Shown: piece after piece, positions 17,660-26,254 of the stretch
Position numbering within the stretch: the stretch's first letter is position 1
Layout: every line of letters starts with the position of its first letter
NCBI GenBank assembly: GCA_964653665.1
Contig: CAZZGE010000001.1
Location: 19,780 to 83,779 of the forward strand
Source of the DNA: Catalinimonas sp964653665
GTDB lineage: Bacteria > Bacteroidota > Bacteroidia > Cytophagales > Cyclobacteriaceae
Reading direction: 5' to 3'
DNA: 64,000 nucleotides
Made by a program: the position numbers and the translations under genes
The notes under the pieces: generated by a model
The model's input: only the letters and a program-made list of their open reading frames with translations
Told to the model about the DNA's origin: nothing
Databases searched by the model: none

Positions 17660-19870
17660 ATGAGATCAATCAAATATACAATACTTACTGTTCTTTCTTT
17701 TTTCCTGGGGATTTTTGCACTCCACGCCCAAATCTTAAAACCTGCTACATGGACGGTTAAAACTGCCAGGCAATCTGTGGAAGCGGGTGAGGAACTGGAC
17801 ATCATATTCCATGTGGACATAAAAGAAGATTGGTATCTCTACTCTAGTGACTTCGATCCTGATCTGGGGCCGATGGTTACGGAAATTAATTTTGAACCCA
17901 TTGAAGGCTATGAACTGGTGGGTGAACTACAACCCATTGGTGCTAAAGAAAAATACGACGAACTCTGGGAAGGAACGTACACGTACTTCACAAGAAAGGC
18001 AGAATTTCGTCAAACCATCAAAATAACAGACGCTTCTCTGCAAAAGGTCAGCGGCAGCTATGGATACCAGGTTTGTACTGACGTCACAGGGCAGTGTATT
18101 CCTTTTGACGATGAGTTCAGCGTCATAGTCAGGGTACAGAGCGAGACGGAAGCTTCTGTTTCGCCAACTAAACCAACTGAAGGGCAGTCTGCGGAAAGTA
18201 CAGTGCGTCAAGCCCCTACCTCCACTGAGGATAAAACACCCGAAGTTCAAGCCGAGCCTTCTCAAGAAATCTCTTCTGTTGATGATCCGCAAATAACGGA
18301 GGAGACTGGAGATGACATTGAGCAACCTGTGAACACGACATCGGCTAATGTCAATATTCGCGAATCCAACACCCCTTACACGCTTTTGACTTTCTTTCTG
18401 GTAGCTTTTCTGGCTGGTCTGGCCGCCCTGCTGACGCCTTGCGTTTTCCCTATGGTTCCGATGACAGTTTCCTTCTTTGCAAGCGGTAGCAACAAAAAGG
18501 GTCAAGCAATGTCTAAAGCTGTTATTTACGGCATTTCTATTATTGCCATTTACACCCTCATAGGTACGCTCATCTCAGTCATTTTCGGGCCCTCATTTGC
18601 CAACTGGCTCAGTACGCACTGGTTACCGAATCTTTTTTTCTTTGCGGTTTTTGTAGTCTTTGCCCTGTCATTTTTTGGGCTGTTTGAAATCACCTTACCT
18701 AGCGCTATAGTCAATAAAGCAGACCGGGAAGCAGACAAAGGTGGATTCTACGGTATCTTCTTCATGGCTTTTACGCTGGTGCTGGTTTCTTTCTCTTGTA
18801 CCGGTCCTATTGTAGGCAGTATTCTGGTAGAGTCCGCAGGTGGACAGTTTGTAAAACCGATTCTTGGTATGTTTGGGTTTTCACTGGCCTTCGCAGTTCC
18901 TTTTGGGCTGTTTGCCGCTTTCCCCGAGTGGCTTAAAAGTCTCCCTAAGTCAGGAGGTTGGCTGAATTCGGTGAAGGTAGTACTGGGTTTTTTAGAACTG
19001 GCGTTAGCGCTAAAATTTCTAAGTATAGCCGACCAGGTGTATCACTGGAATATCCTGGATAGAGAGGTCTACCTGGCACTATGGATTGTTATTTTTACCC
19101 TGATGGGCTTTTACCTGCTAGGCAAATTAAGGCTGCCCCACGATAGCCAACTGGAGTCAATAAGCGTACCTCGCCTGATGCTGGCCATCGTTACTTTTTC
19201 ATTCGTAGTTTACCTGGTGCCCGGTATGTTTGGTGCTCCGCTCAAAGCCCTGGCGGGTTACTTACCCCCCATGCATACGCATGACTTTAATATGCCTTAT
19301 CTGACTACACAGCAAATGGGTTCATCTGCCGGCGTGGTATTGGCAGACAATGAGAATGAGCAGTGCAAGCCTCCCAGATATGCCGATATGCTCCATTTTC
19401 CTCATGGTATTCAGGGCTACTTCGACTATGAGCAAGCATTAGCGTGTGCACAAACGCAAAACAAACCTCTCTTTATTGATTTTACTGGACATGGCTGTGT
19501 CAACTGCCGAGAGATGGAGGCACGGGTTTGGTCTGATCCTGAGGTGCTGAGACGCCTGAAAGAGGATTATGTTGTAGTTGCTTTGTATGTAGATGAGAAG
19601 ACTGAACTGCCTGAATCAGCGTGGTATACTTCTGACTACGATGACAAAGTAAAGAAAACCATAGGAAAGCAGAACGCTGACTTCCAGATCACCCGTTTCA
19701 ACAATAATGCGCAGCCCTACTATGTACTGCTCAACAACAAAGGGCAATTATTAAAAGAACCCAAAGCTTACGATCTGAGCATTCAAAATTTTGTAGAATT
19801 TTTGGACGAAGGGAAAGAACACTTCGCCCGGGGAAAAACAGTTGAAGACCCTGCTCTTGCCAAGAACTAA
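17660..19870 (+). CDS. dsbD: Thiol:disulfide interchange protein DsbD
   Basis: Carries reducing electrons from cytoplasmic thioredoxin across the inner membrane to periplasmic disulfide proteins and cytochrome c maturation. The 736-residue protein has a signal peptide (1-24, ending LHAQ), an N-terminal DsbD-alpha-like domain (about 25-165), an acidic linker, and a polytopic core whose redox cysteines are C261 in LLTPCVFPM and C380 in SFSCTGP. A periplasmic thioredoxin domain with C613-VN-C616 completes it. All three redox stations are present. Its stop abuts that of the convergent TPR gene. Confidence 0.93.
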   Translation: MRSIKYTILTVLSFFLGIFALHAQILKPATWTVKTARQSVEAGEELDIIFHVDIKEDWYLYSSDFDPDLGPMVTEINFEPIEGYELVGELQPIGAKEKYDELWEGTYTYFTRKAEFRQTIKITDASLQKVSGSYGYQVCTDVTGQCIPFDDEFSVIVRVQSETEASVSPTKPTEGQSAESTVRQAPTSTEDKTPEVQAEPSQEISSVDDPQITEETGDDIEQPVNTTSANVNIRESNTPYTLLTFFLVAFLAGLAALLTPCVFPMVPMTVSFFASGSNKKGQAMSKAVIYGISIIAIYTLIGTLISVIFGPSFANWLSTHWLPNLFFFAVFVVFALSFFGLFEITLPSAIVNKADREADKGGFYGIFFMAFTLVLVSFSCTGPIVGSILVESAGGQFVKPILGMFGFSLAFAVPFGLFAAFPEWLKSLPKSGGWLNSVKVVLGFLELALALKFLSIADQVYHWNILDREVYLALWIVIFTLMGFYLLGKLRLPHDSQLESISVPRLMLAIVTFSFVVYLVPGMFGAPLKALAGYLPPMHTHDFNMPYLTTQQMGSSAGVVLADNENEQCKPPRYADMLHFPHGIQGYFDYEQALACAQTQNKPLFIDFTGHGCVNCREMEARVWSDPEVLRRLKEDYVVVALYVDEKTELPESAWYTSDYDDKVKKTIGKQNADFQITRFNNNAQPYYVLLNNKGQLLKEPKAYDLSIQNFVEFLDEGKEHFARGKTVEDPALAKN

Positions 19871-20995
19871 CTAATTGAGATACGCTTTAGCTTCTGCTTT
19901 GACATTGGGGTAACGCGCCTGTGAAAGGGCGTCCATATACAAAGAACGGGCTGCATCGTAATCCTGTTGATGATTGGCAATTCTTGCCAGACCAGCGTAT
20001 GCGTGACTACGAAAATGGTGGGCTTCATCTGAAGTTAGTCCTTCGCCAGATTTGATAGCAGCCTTGTATAATCGCTTGGCCCTCTGCCACTGTTGCTCTC
20101 TCTTTTCCAGCAGAGTTGCTTCGTACAGCAAACCCACCATCTCAAAATATGCTTTTGAGTTAGCCTTAAGCTTTTTAACGTATGCATCCAGTCCTACAAG
20201 ACGATTCGTGGCGACAGAGGCTTCCAGGTAAGCGGTCACAAATAATGGATTGTTAGGATAACTTTGCACCATTTGCCGGGCATAAGGGTATGCTTTGTAG
20301 GGTTGATTTTCATAGTGCAGGTAAATGTGTGTAAGATAACTGGCTGCTTCAGGACGCATAAAAACAGAGTTGCGATACGCATAGTCCATTTGCTGTAGTC
20401 CCTTCTCTATGCTGCCGTCCCGAAAAAACCAGGTGAATGTTTTGTACACCGGACGTAATTCCGGGTACTTAATTCTGTAGTAATTATACAGTCCGGTAGT
20501 AAAGAAAAACTCATCGTATTTATCTTTGAGGTCAAAGCCTAATTGCAGGAAATCGTAGGCATCTTTGGCGTAGCCAACAGCTGTAAAAGTATTTCCTGCG
20601 TCGTTCTCGTACATGGCCAGTAATCCCAGCGAAGTAAGTGCAAAGAAATTAGCTAACGGTTCGTCCTCATCTTTTTCTAATATCACTTCGGCTTTTTCCA
20701 CGACATCCTCCAGGTAGCTGCGCATTTCCTCAAACTCCGGGCTGTTAACCTCAACAGGATAGTAAGCGGAACGAAGCGAAAGAGCCTTTAGCATGGGATA
20801 TACTGGGTGATCGGGCTTCATCTGTCTGACTTGCTCAGCTATGCGGTTGAACTTGTCCAAATCAGCATTGTACACATAGTCTACTGCTTCTTCCAGCAGG
20901 GCAGCTAAGCGGGGCTCGCTTTCAAAGCCCGACTGAGCAGGCGCTGGAAAAGTGCCTAGCAGAGAAAAAGTAATTAACAGAAAATATCTATACAT
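19871..20995 (-). CDS. Secreted or periplasmic TPR-repeat protein
   Basis: A 374-residue protein with a signal peptide (MYRYFLLITFSLLGTFPAPAQ) and an all-helical body. TPR-like helix pairs are readable, clearest at the C-terminus (AHHFRSHAYAGLARIANHQQDYDAARSLYMDALSQARYP). Signature stretches include FFFTTGLYNYYRIKYPELRPVYKTFTWFFRDGS. TPRs are protein-protein scaffolds; the partner is unknown. Its stop is directly adjacent to the dsbD stop, leaving no room for separate terminators. Confidence 0.8.
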   Translation of the reverse strand: MYRYFLLITFSLLGTFPAPAQSGFESEPRLAALLEEAVDYVYNADLDKFNRIAEQVRQMKPDHPVYPMLKALSLRSAYYPVEVNSPEFEEMRSYLEDVVEKAEVILEKDEDEPLANFFALTSLGLLAMYENDAGNTFTAVGYAKDAYDFLQLGFDLKDKYDEFFFTTGLYNYYRIKYPELRPVYKTFTWFFRDGSIEKGLQQMDYAYRNSVFMRPEAASYLTHIYLHYENQPYKAYPYARQMVQSYPNNPLFVTAYLEASVATNRLVGLDAYVKKLKANSKAYFEMVGLLYEATLLEKREQQWQRAKRLYKAAIKSGEGLTSDEAHHFRSHAYAGLARIANHQQDYDAARSLYMDALSQARYPNVKAEAKAYLN

Positions 20996-21052
20996 TCATG
21001 ATTTCAGTTTAAAAACACAAAACGGTAACGTAGCGTGGTACTTTATGTTGGC

Positions 21053-21068
21053 AAACGATTAATCGTTT
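21053..21068. promoter_or_regulatory. 16-bp perfect palindrome between divergent genes
   Basis: AAACGATTAATCGTTT is fully self-complementary. It lies 16 bases before the FemAB-like start and about 58 bases before the divergent TPR gene, where a dimeric repressor could block one or both promoters. TAGCTTTG, a -7-like element, follows at 21075-21082 but is too close to the ATG to serve it. No regulator gene is adjacent apart from the Crp/Fnr protein 2 kb away. Confidence 0.45.
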
Positions 21069-21083
21069 AAACAATAGCTTTGT

Positions 21084-22022
21084 ATGCAGAAGTTGCATTT
21101 TGTCTGTAAACCAAACCCTGACTATTATCCCTTTCTGGGAGAAAGTTATCTGTACAATAGCGCAGCTTATTTACAGCTGAAAGCAGCAAAGTTTGGTCTT
21201 CCATTGACTTACTACGCGCTGGATGGCAACGTAGCCGTAGCCCGTATTCATTTTTTTCTACAAAAGAAGAGCGATGGTAGCCTGCAGGCGGTGAGTCTTC
21301 CGGAAAGCCCCTTCGGTTCGCTGGAGTATGGTGATATTTCGAGCCATGAAATACAGCATCTGGTCGCTTACGCAAACGAAAACTTGTGGAGCAAGGGGGT
21401 GGGTAAGATTATAATCAAGGATTGTATAGAGGTTTACCGGAGCGGAGGTAACTTTGCTTGTGAAGCTATTTTTCTGGGAGCGGGCTATCAGAAAAAAGAC
21501 AGCTTTGTAAACCACCATATACCGGTAGATCATATTACTTTTGAAGATAAGATGCAGCGAATGGAACAAAAAAGGCTAAGAAAATGCAAAAGAGCGATGT
21601 TTCATTTTCAGCAGGAGCCAATGGATAAATTAGCGGAGTGTTATCATTTTTTGAAAAGGTGTCGCCGGGAGAAAGGATGGGAGCTTTCTCTGTCGCTCGC
21701 GGACCTAGAGCAGCAACTAAGCCAACTGCCTGATATTTTCTGCCTTTTTTCTGTTTTTCATGCTGATGAGCGTACAGCAGCAGCACTTTGTACAAAGGTT
21801 AATAGTGGTATTTTGTACGATTTTTACCACGACTCACTGGCAGCTTACAAAAGCTACAGCCCGGTTACGCTACTGCTGGAGGGAGTGTACCACTACTGCC
21901 AGCAGGCCGGGATACGTCTGCTGGATATGGGAACTTCTCCCAGCAGGAGTTTGCAGGCTTTTAAGGAACATTGTGGTGGGATGTTATCGTTTAAGCATAC
22001 CTATCAGATTATACGAAGATGA
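21084..22022 (+). CDS. FemAB/CelD-like GNAT acyltransferase
   Basis: A 312-residue cytoplasmic protein with the double-GNAT layout of FemAB and BioF2-like enzymes, which transfer aminoacyl or acyl groups to cell-wall or polysaccharide precursors. The second half carries the tell-tale pattern: LADLEQQLSQLPDIFCLFSVFHADERTAAALCTKVNSGILYDFYHDSLAAY, then a helix and LLDMGTSPSRSLQAFKEHCGG. A basic patch (MEQKRLRKCKRAMF) sits mid-protein. The end overlaps the GT2 gene by 4 bases (ATGA), so they are translationally coupled and probably modify the same glycan. The acceptor is unknown. Confidence 0.7.
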   Translation: MQKLHFVCKPNPDYYPFLGESYLYNSAAYLQLKAAKFGLPLTYYALDGNVAVARIHFFLQKKSDGSLQAVSLPESPFGSLEYGDISSHEIQHLVAYANENLWSKGVGKIIIKDCIEVYRSGGNFACEAIFLGAGYQKKDSFVNHHIPVDHITFEDKMQRMEQKRLRKCKRAMFHFQQEPMDKLAECYHFLKRCRREKGWELSLSLADLEQQLSQLPDIFCLFSVFHADERTAAALCTKVNSGILYDFYHDSLAAYKSYSPVTLLLEGVYHYCQQAGIRLLDMGTSPSRSLQAFKEHCGGMLSFKHTYQIIRR

Positions 22023-22993
22023 TGCAACTTGCTGCCCGTCCGACGGTATCCATCATCTGCCTCTGTTATAACCACGGAAAGTTTGTGAGAGAAACGCTAT
22101 TCTCTGTCTGGAGTCAAACTTATCGGAATATTGAAGTGATCATTGTGGATGATGCCAGCCAGGATGAGAGCATAAAAACAATACGGCAGTTTTTGCAAGA
22201 AAACCCGGCTAATTTTCCGGTAAAAACCCTGTTTCTGGATCAGAATGTCGGTAACTGTACTGCCTTTAACAGGGGCTGGTGTTTTGCGAGGGGGAAGTAC
22301 ATCATAGATCTGGCAACGGATGATATCATACTTCCGGATAGAGTTGAAAAACAAGTCGTATACTTTGAAAAACTGCCGGAAGAATACGGAGTTATTTTCA
22401 CCGAGGCGCAGTATATAGACGAGCAAGGCAATCCATTGCATTTTCATTTTGGAGAGCAGTATAGCCATATTCGGCCCATTCCTGAAGGCGATGTGTACCA
22501 GGATGTACTATCCCGATATTTTATCTCCTCCCCTACCATGATGATCCGTAACCAGGTACTAAAACGGCTGAATGGCTACGACGAAAATCTGGCTTACGAA
22601 GACTTTGATTTTTGGGTAAGATCTGCCCGACATTACAAATATGCTTATCTGGATGCTTGCACTACTTTGGTGAGGGAAGTTAGGTATTCTATGTCGCGAC
22701 AGCTTTACCACAAATCAGACCGACAACTGTTTAGTACTTACCTGGTGTGTAAAAAAGCATCCAGGTTGATAAATACACGTGATGAAAAGAAAGCACTGAA
22801 TCAGAGGGCACAGTACGAAGCGCGACATGCAGTATTTGCAGGTAAGTTTCGTGAAGCGTCTCGGTTTCTGGAATTACTGCATGATTTGAAAATACGCACC
22901 TTTACCACTATTTTCTTAAAAATTATGACTTATCTTCAGCTAGATCTTTCTGCTTTCCACAGGTGGTATCTGAACAGGAGGTACGGGAAGTAA
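22019..22993 (+). CDS. Glycosyltransferase family 2
   Basis: A 324-residue GT-A fold inverting glycosyltransferase. It opens with TVSIICLCYNHGKFVRETLFSVWSQTYRNIEVIIVDDASQD, the nucleotide-sugar site, followed by LATDDIILPDRV (the DxD-like metal motif) and the catalytic-base region YEDFDFWVRSARHY. No membrane segment is evident, so it acts at the cytoplasmic face. It begins inside the last codons of the FemAB-like gene. Sugar and acceptor cannot be read. Confidence 0.9.
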   Translation: MMQLAARPTVSIICLCYNHGKFVRETLFSVWSQTYRNIEVIIVDDASQDESIKTIRQFLQENPANFPVKTLFLDQNVGNCTAFNRGWCFARGKYIIDLATDDIILPDRVEKQVVYFEKLPEEYGVIFTEAQYIDEQGNPLHFHFGEQYSHIRPIPEGDVYQDVLSRYFISSPTMMIRNQVLKRLNGYDENLAYEDFDFWVRSARHYKYAYLDACTTLVREVRYSMSRQLYHKSDRQLFSTYLVCKKASRLINTRDEKKALNQRAQYEARHAVFAGKFREASRFLELLHDLKIRTFTTIFLKIMTYLQLDLSAFHRWYLNRRYGK

Positions 22994-23034
22994 AGACCAC
23001 TTCTTGACAAACTCCTAAAAGAAGGGACGTAGTT

Positions 23035-23718
23035 ATGAACACAACTGGTATATGGTATTTTGAGGATAAAAATTTTTCCAACTTCTTTTGTATACGTAAA
23101 GTACAGGAGATGGAGCACGAACTCATCCAGAAAGAAAAAGAGTTTGACAAAGGTTCGTATATCTATTTTGTGGGTGATCCTTCTGACTATGTGTACCTGG
23201 TAAAGCAGGGTAGAGTTAAGATCAGTAGTTATGCTGATGACGGTAAAGAGATTGTGAAAACCATTCTCAATGCTGGTGAGATATTTGGTGAGTTGGCGAT
23301 TACCGGGGAGGATAAGCGCAAAGATTTTGCCCAGGTGCTAGATGCCCGCACTATTATTTGTCCGCTTAGCATCCGGGATATGCGAAATCTGATGGAAGAT
23401 GATCAAGAAGTAAGCTTTAAAATATTCAAGCTGATTGGTTTTCGGATGAGAAAACTGGAGCGCAGGTTGGAATTACTCATCTCTAAAGATGCACGTACGC
23501 GTGTGGTAGAATTTATAAAAGATATGGCCCAGGAAAGGGGCGAAAAAGTAGGCCTTGAAGTTATGATAAAAAGCCACCTGAAACACCAGGATATTGCCAG
23601 CCTGACCGGTACTTCCCGTCAGACAGTAACAACTATCATGAACGACCTAAAAGAGAAGAATCTCATTAGCTTTGACCGCCGTAGGATTCTGATTCGAGAC
23701 CTAGAGCAGCTACGCTAG
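23035..23718 (+). CDS. Crp/Fnr-family transcriptional regulator
   Basis: A 227-residue activator-type regulator with a cyclic-nucleotide-binding beta-barrel (FDKGSYIYFVGDPSDYVYLVKQGRVKISSYADDGKEIVKTILNAGEIFGELAI), a dimer helix, and a C-terminal winged helix-turn-helix (HLKHQDIASLTGTSRQTVTTIMNDLKEKNLI). The N-terminal IWYFED...FSNFFCIRK pattern is shared by a Bacteroidota subgroup, which supports the ATG at 23035. No FNR-type four-cysteine cluster is present, so oxygen sensing by iron-sulfur is unlikely. The ligand and targets are unknown. Confidence 0.88.
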   Translation: MNTTGIWYFEDKNFSNFFCIRKVQEMEHELIQKEKEFDKGSYIYFVGDPSDYVYLVKQGRVKISSYADDGKEIVKTILNAGEIFGELAITGEDKRKDFAQVLDARTIICPLSIRDMRNLMEDDQEVSFKIFKLIGFRMRKLERRLELLISKDARTRVVEFIKDMAQERGEKVGLEVMIKSHLKHQDIASLTGTSRQTVTTIMNDLKEKNLISFDRRRILIRDLEQLR

Positions 23719-23801
23719 CGCTCACTTACTGCTGGTCAGTTGTCATTTCTGATATTGCGCACTATGCAGCGCGCTTATTTTTTGAACTAAAAAACTACTT
23801 C

Positions 23802-24254
23802 ATGGAAATTTTTGAAAATGCTGATACACAACTGTGGTTATTGCTGGATGTCTTTATTGCTTGTCTTCTTTCTGGTGCCATAGGGTATGAGCGTGAAATT
23901 CGGGATAAACCAGCCGGGCTTCGTACACATATGATTGTAGGAGGCGCCTCTGCCTTGCTGGTCGGGTTGGCGAATGTTTCCGTATCTGTCAATTTATCAA
24001 AGTACCAAGAAGTACTGGATGTAGATCCTATCCGTATTATCCAAGCAATCATTATAGGAATCAGTTTCATCGGTGCGGGAACTATACTCAAAGGCCGTGG
24101 TGATAAAAATATCTCGTACCTGACTACCTCAGCCACAATTCTATTTTCTTCAAGCCTTGGTATTTGTGTGGCGTTACAACAGTACATACTGGCGGTAGGA
24201 GTTACCATTATGGTTGTACTCATCAACAATGTCTTCAGAAACCTTAAGCCCTGA
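23802..24254 (+). CDS. MgtC/SapB family membrane protein
   Basis: A 150-residue inner-membrane protein with four to five TM helices and no C-terminal cytoplasmic domain. The family signature is clear: LLSGAIGYEREIRDKPAGLRTHMIVGGASALLVG with the conserved Arg-Thr-His, then IIGISFIGAGTILKGRG and the LTTSATILFSSSLGI helix. MgtC proteins influence F1Fo-ATPase, magnesium homeostasis and survival under stress in other bacteria; the role here is unknown. The stop codon lies at the foot of a hairpin series running towards rng. Confidence 0.85.
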   Translation: MEIFENADTQLWLLLDVFIACLLSGAIGYEREIRDKPAGLRTHMIVGGASALLVGLANVSVSVNLSKYQEVLDVDPIRIIQAIIIGISFIGAGTILKGRGDKNISYLTTSATILFSSSLGICVALQQYILAVGVTIMVVLINNVFRNLKP

Positions 24255-24365
24255 TGGTTACCAGCACCATCGGGAATAGGATATTGCTGCAGGAATACAC
24301 ACTTTCCAGCAGGTGGAAAGCACACTTTGTAAACCAAACAGGGACTTCGCTGAAGTAGGTTTACA
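24253..24365. repeat. Three consecutive hairpins in the mgtC-rng gap
   Basis: Hairpin 1: GATGGT with ACCATC (24253-24258 and 24266-24271), overlapping the mgtC stop. Hairpin 2: CTTTCCA with TGGAAAG (24302-24308 and 24314-24320). Hairpin 3: outer TGTAAACC with GGTTTACA (24328-24335 and 24358-24365) enclosing inner ACTTC with GAAGT. An 8-base direct repeat CACACTTT occurs at 24298 and 24321. A terminator for the opposite strand follows. Together they may form an RNA 3' element or a small RNA. Confidence 0.5.
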
Positions 24366-24377
24366 GTTGCAGTATGA

Positions 24378-24409
24378 TAAAAAAACCCGGTCAGTATAAC
24401 TGCCGGGTT
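24378..24409 (-). terminator. Rho-independent terminator of rng
   Basis: AACCCGG (24384-24390) pairs with CCGGGTT (24403-24409), with an inner CAGT/ACTG pairing. Read on the minus strand it ends in a run of seven T. It lies 22 bases past the rng stop. Confidence 0.85.
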
Positions 24410-24430
24410 CAGGAAAGATTTTCGTATTAG

Positions 24431-25984
24431 CTATGAGAGGTCAATTTGCTCTCCCGCTTTATTATGGAAGTGATAGTCTACCAGCCCCAGAGATGAATCT
24501 ACTTCCAGCCGTATCCAACGCTTATACTTAAAAAACCACTTGATACGTCTGGAAATCAATCCCTTGGTAAAAAAGGCGTGCACGAAGGGATGCAGGGCGA
24601 TGGTCAGATGCTTTTCGTTTTGTTTCAGGAGTACGTGCTCCAAGTTCTGCTCAACCTGATCAGATACCAGTAAGGTAGGTGCTACTTTCCCGGTACCTCC
24701 GCAGGTAGGGCAGATTTCTTTGGTAATGATGTTAAGCTCAGGACGCACCCGTTGACGGGTAATCTGCATCAGCCCAAACTTGGTAAGAGGGAGTATGGTA
24801 TTTTTTGCCCGGTCACGTTTCATCTCTTCCTTCATTTTGCCATACACAGCCTTTTTGTTTTCAGCTTTGCGCATGTCTATGAAGTCAATGACGATGATAC
24901 CCCCCATATCACGCAAACGTAGCTGTCGCGCTATTTCTGAGACAGCCTGAAGATTAACATTGAGCGCAGTTGTCTCTTGATCTTTCTCCGAGTTAGACTT
25001 ATTACCGCTGTTGACATCAATTACGTGCAGTGCTTCAGTGTGCTCAATGATTAAATAGCCACCACCAGGAATACTGACTGACTGACCAAACAGAGACTTG
25101 AGTTGCCTTTCTATACCAAAGCTTTCAAAGAGCTTGGCCTTGCCGTTATGATGTTTCACAATTCTCTCCTTTTCAGGAGCGATGCGTTTGATATAGCCCC
25201 TTACCTCCTCGTAGATTTCCGGGTCATCGGTGATAATACTGTCAAAAGTCTCATTGAGTACATCTCTAAGCAGAGATGAAGCACGGCTCATTTCGCCGAT
25301 GATTTTGTCTTTCGGCTTAGCGTTTCGCAGTTTTTTCACACCTTCTTCCCAGGTGCTGAGCAAGTTTCGCAGGTCTCTATCCAGTTCCGCTACTTCTTTA
25401 CCCTCTGCAACCGTACGGATAATGATTCCAAAGCCTTCCGGCTTGATGGAAGATATCAGGCGCATAAGCCTTTTTCTTTCGTTTTTGCTGGTTATCTTCT
25501 TTGAGATATTAACCACGCTAGAAAAAGGCACTAGTATAAGATATCTTCCGGCGATAGACAACTCACAGGATAATCGTGGCCCTTTGGTGGATATCGGTTC
25601 TTTCACCACCTGTACAAGTACAGACTGATTCTTATTAAGAACCTGGTTGATCTTACCTAATTTGTTAATGTCAGGCTCATTTTTGATGTTGCCTAACAGA
25701 TGCGTTTTATACTTTTTAGAAAGGGTATTCTTAGCGAATTTATTTAGCGTCTTGATTTGTGGACCAAGATCGAGATAATGCAGGAAAGCATCTTTTTCAT
25801 AACCTACGTCTATAAAAGCAGCGTTTAGGCCAGGTACAACTTTCTTGACAGTTCCTAAATAAATGTCACCAACAGTAAATTTATTGGCATCTACCTCGTG
25901 GTGAAATTCCACCAGGCTTTTTTCCTTTAAAAGGGCTATACGACATCCTTCTTGAGTTGAATTGATAACTAATTCATTACTCAA
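24431..25984 (-). CDS. rng: Ribonuclease G (RNase E/G family)
   Basis: Endoribonuclease for rRNA maturation and mRNA decay. The 517-residue protein has an S1 domain (about 36-130, VGDIYLGTVKKVVPGLNAAFIDVGYEKDAFLHYLDL), the catalytic domain with metal ligands D323 (VIDVNSGNKS) and D367 (IVIDFIDMR), and the zinc-link motif CPTCGG (C425, C428). The long C-terminal degradosome scaffold of RNase E is absent. It starts with TTG at 25984: MSNELVINSTQEGCRIALL is the conserved N-terminus and no in-frame ATG fits. It is the last gene of the HU-TPR-bS22-rng set. Confidence 0.93.
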   Translation of the reverse strand: MSNELVINSTQEGCRIALLKEKSLVEFHHEVDANKFTVGDIYLGTVKKVVPGLNAAFIDVGYEKDAFLHYLDLGPQIKTLNKFAKNTLSKKYKTHLLGNIKNEPDINKLGKINQVLNKNQSVLVQVVKEPISTKGPRLSCELSIAGRYLILVPFSSVVNISKKITSKNERKRLMRLISSIKPEGFGIIIRTVAEGKEVAELDRDLRNLLSTWEEGVKKLRNAKPKDKIIGEMSRASSLLRDVLNETFDSIITDDPEIYEEVRGYIKRIAPEKERIVKHHNGKAKLFESFGIERQLKSLFGQSVSIPGGGYLIIEHTEALHVIDVNSGNKSNSEKDQETTALNVNLQAVSEIARQLRLRDMGGIIVIDFIDMRKAENKKAVYGKMKEEMKRDRAKNTILPLTKFGLMQITRQRVRPELNIITKEICPTCGGTGKVAPTLLVSDQVEQNLEHVLLKQNEKHLTIALHPFVHAFFTKGLISRRIKWFFKYKRWIRLEVDSSLGLVDYHFHNKAGEQIDLS

Positions 25985-26057
25985 TGGATTCTAGTTTATA
26001 GTTTGTTAATAAAATATAAAATTACCAATTCGGGTAGCATATGCAAGAGCATGCGTA

Positions 26058-26096
26058 AAAAAGGACTACCCGAAAATGCAGAACCATTTCGGGTAG
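26058..26096 (-). terminator. Terminator after the bS22-like gene, with a third repeat arm
   Basis: CTACCCGAAA (26066-26075) pairs with TTTCGGGTAG (26087-26096). On the minus strand the stem is followed by TCC and a run of six T. A further TTCGGGTAG copy at 26029-26037 could pair with the same middle arm, which would dissolve the terminator. Confidence 0.75.
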
Positions 26097-26108
26097 AGGT
26101 TGAAAGGA

Positions 26109-26198
26109 TTACTTCTTCTTATGTCTGTTTTTTCTCAGGCGCTTTTTGCGTTTGTGCGTAGCGATCTTATGTCTTTTTCTTTTCTTTCCACAAGGCAT
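26109..26198 (-). CDS. bS22/mS38-like small ribosomal protein (AURKAIP1/COX24 domain)
   Basis: A 29-residue protein that begins MPCGKKRKRHK and ends RLRKNRHKKK; 19 of its residues are Lys, Arg or His. It matches the tiny Bacteroidota proteins annotated with the AURKAIP1/COX24 domain, related to mitoribosomal mS38 and mycobacterial bS22, which sit in the small subunit near the decoding region. The order Lys-Arg-rich block, Ile/Met-Ala-Thr-His, Lys-Arg block, Leu-Arg-Lys-Asn-Arg is conserved in my memory of the family. It has its own terminator and lies between the TPR gene and rng, fitting a translation/RNA neighbourhood. Confidence 0.85.
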   Translation of the reverse strand: MPCGKKRKRHKIATHKRKKRLRKNRHKKK

Positions 26199-26254
26199 AA
26201 TTATAATATTTAATGAAACAAATATTTTAGTGGGAACACTGGCTCCCTTCGTTA

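Noticed and set aside
17927..18505. 192-codon minus-strand frame inside dsbD
   Set aside because: Arg/Cys-rich shadow of a well-supported gene with no recognisable domain.
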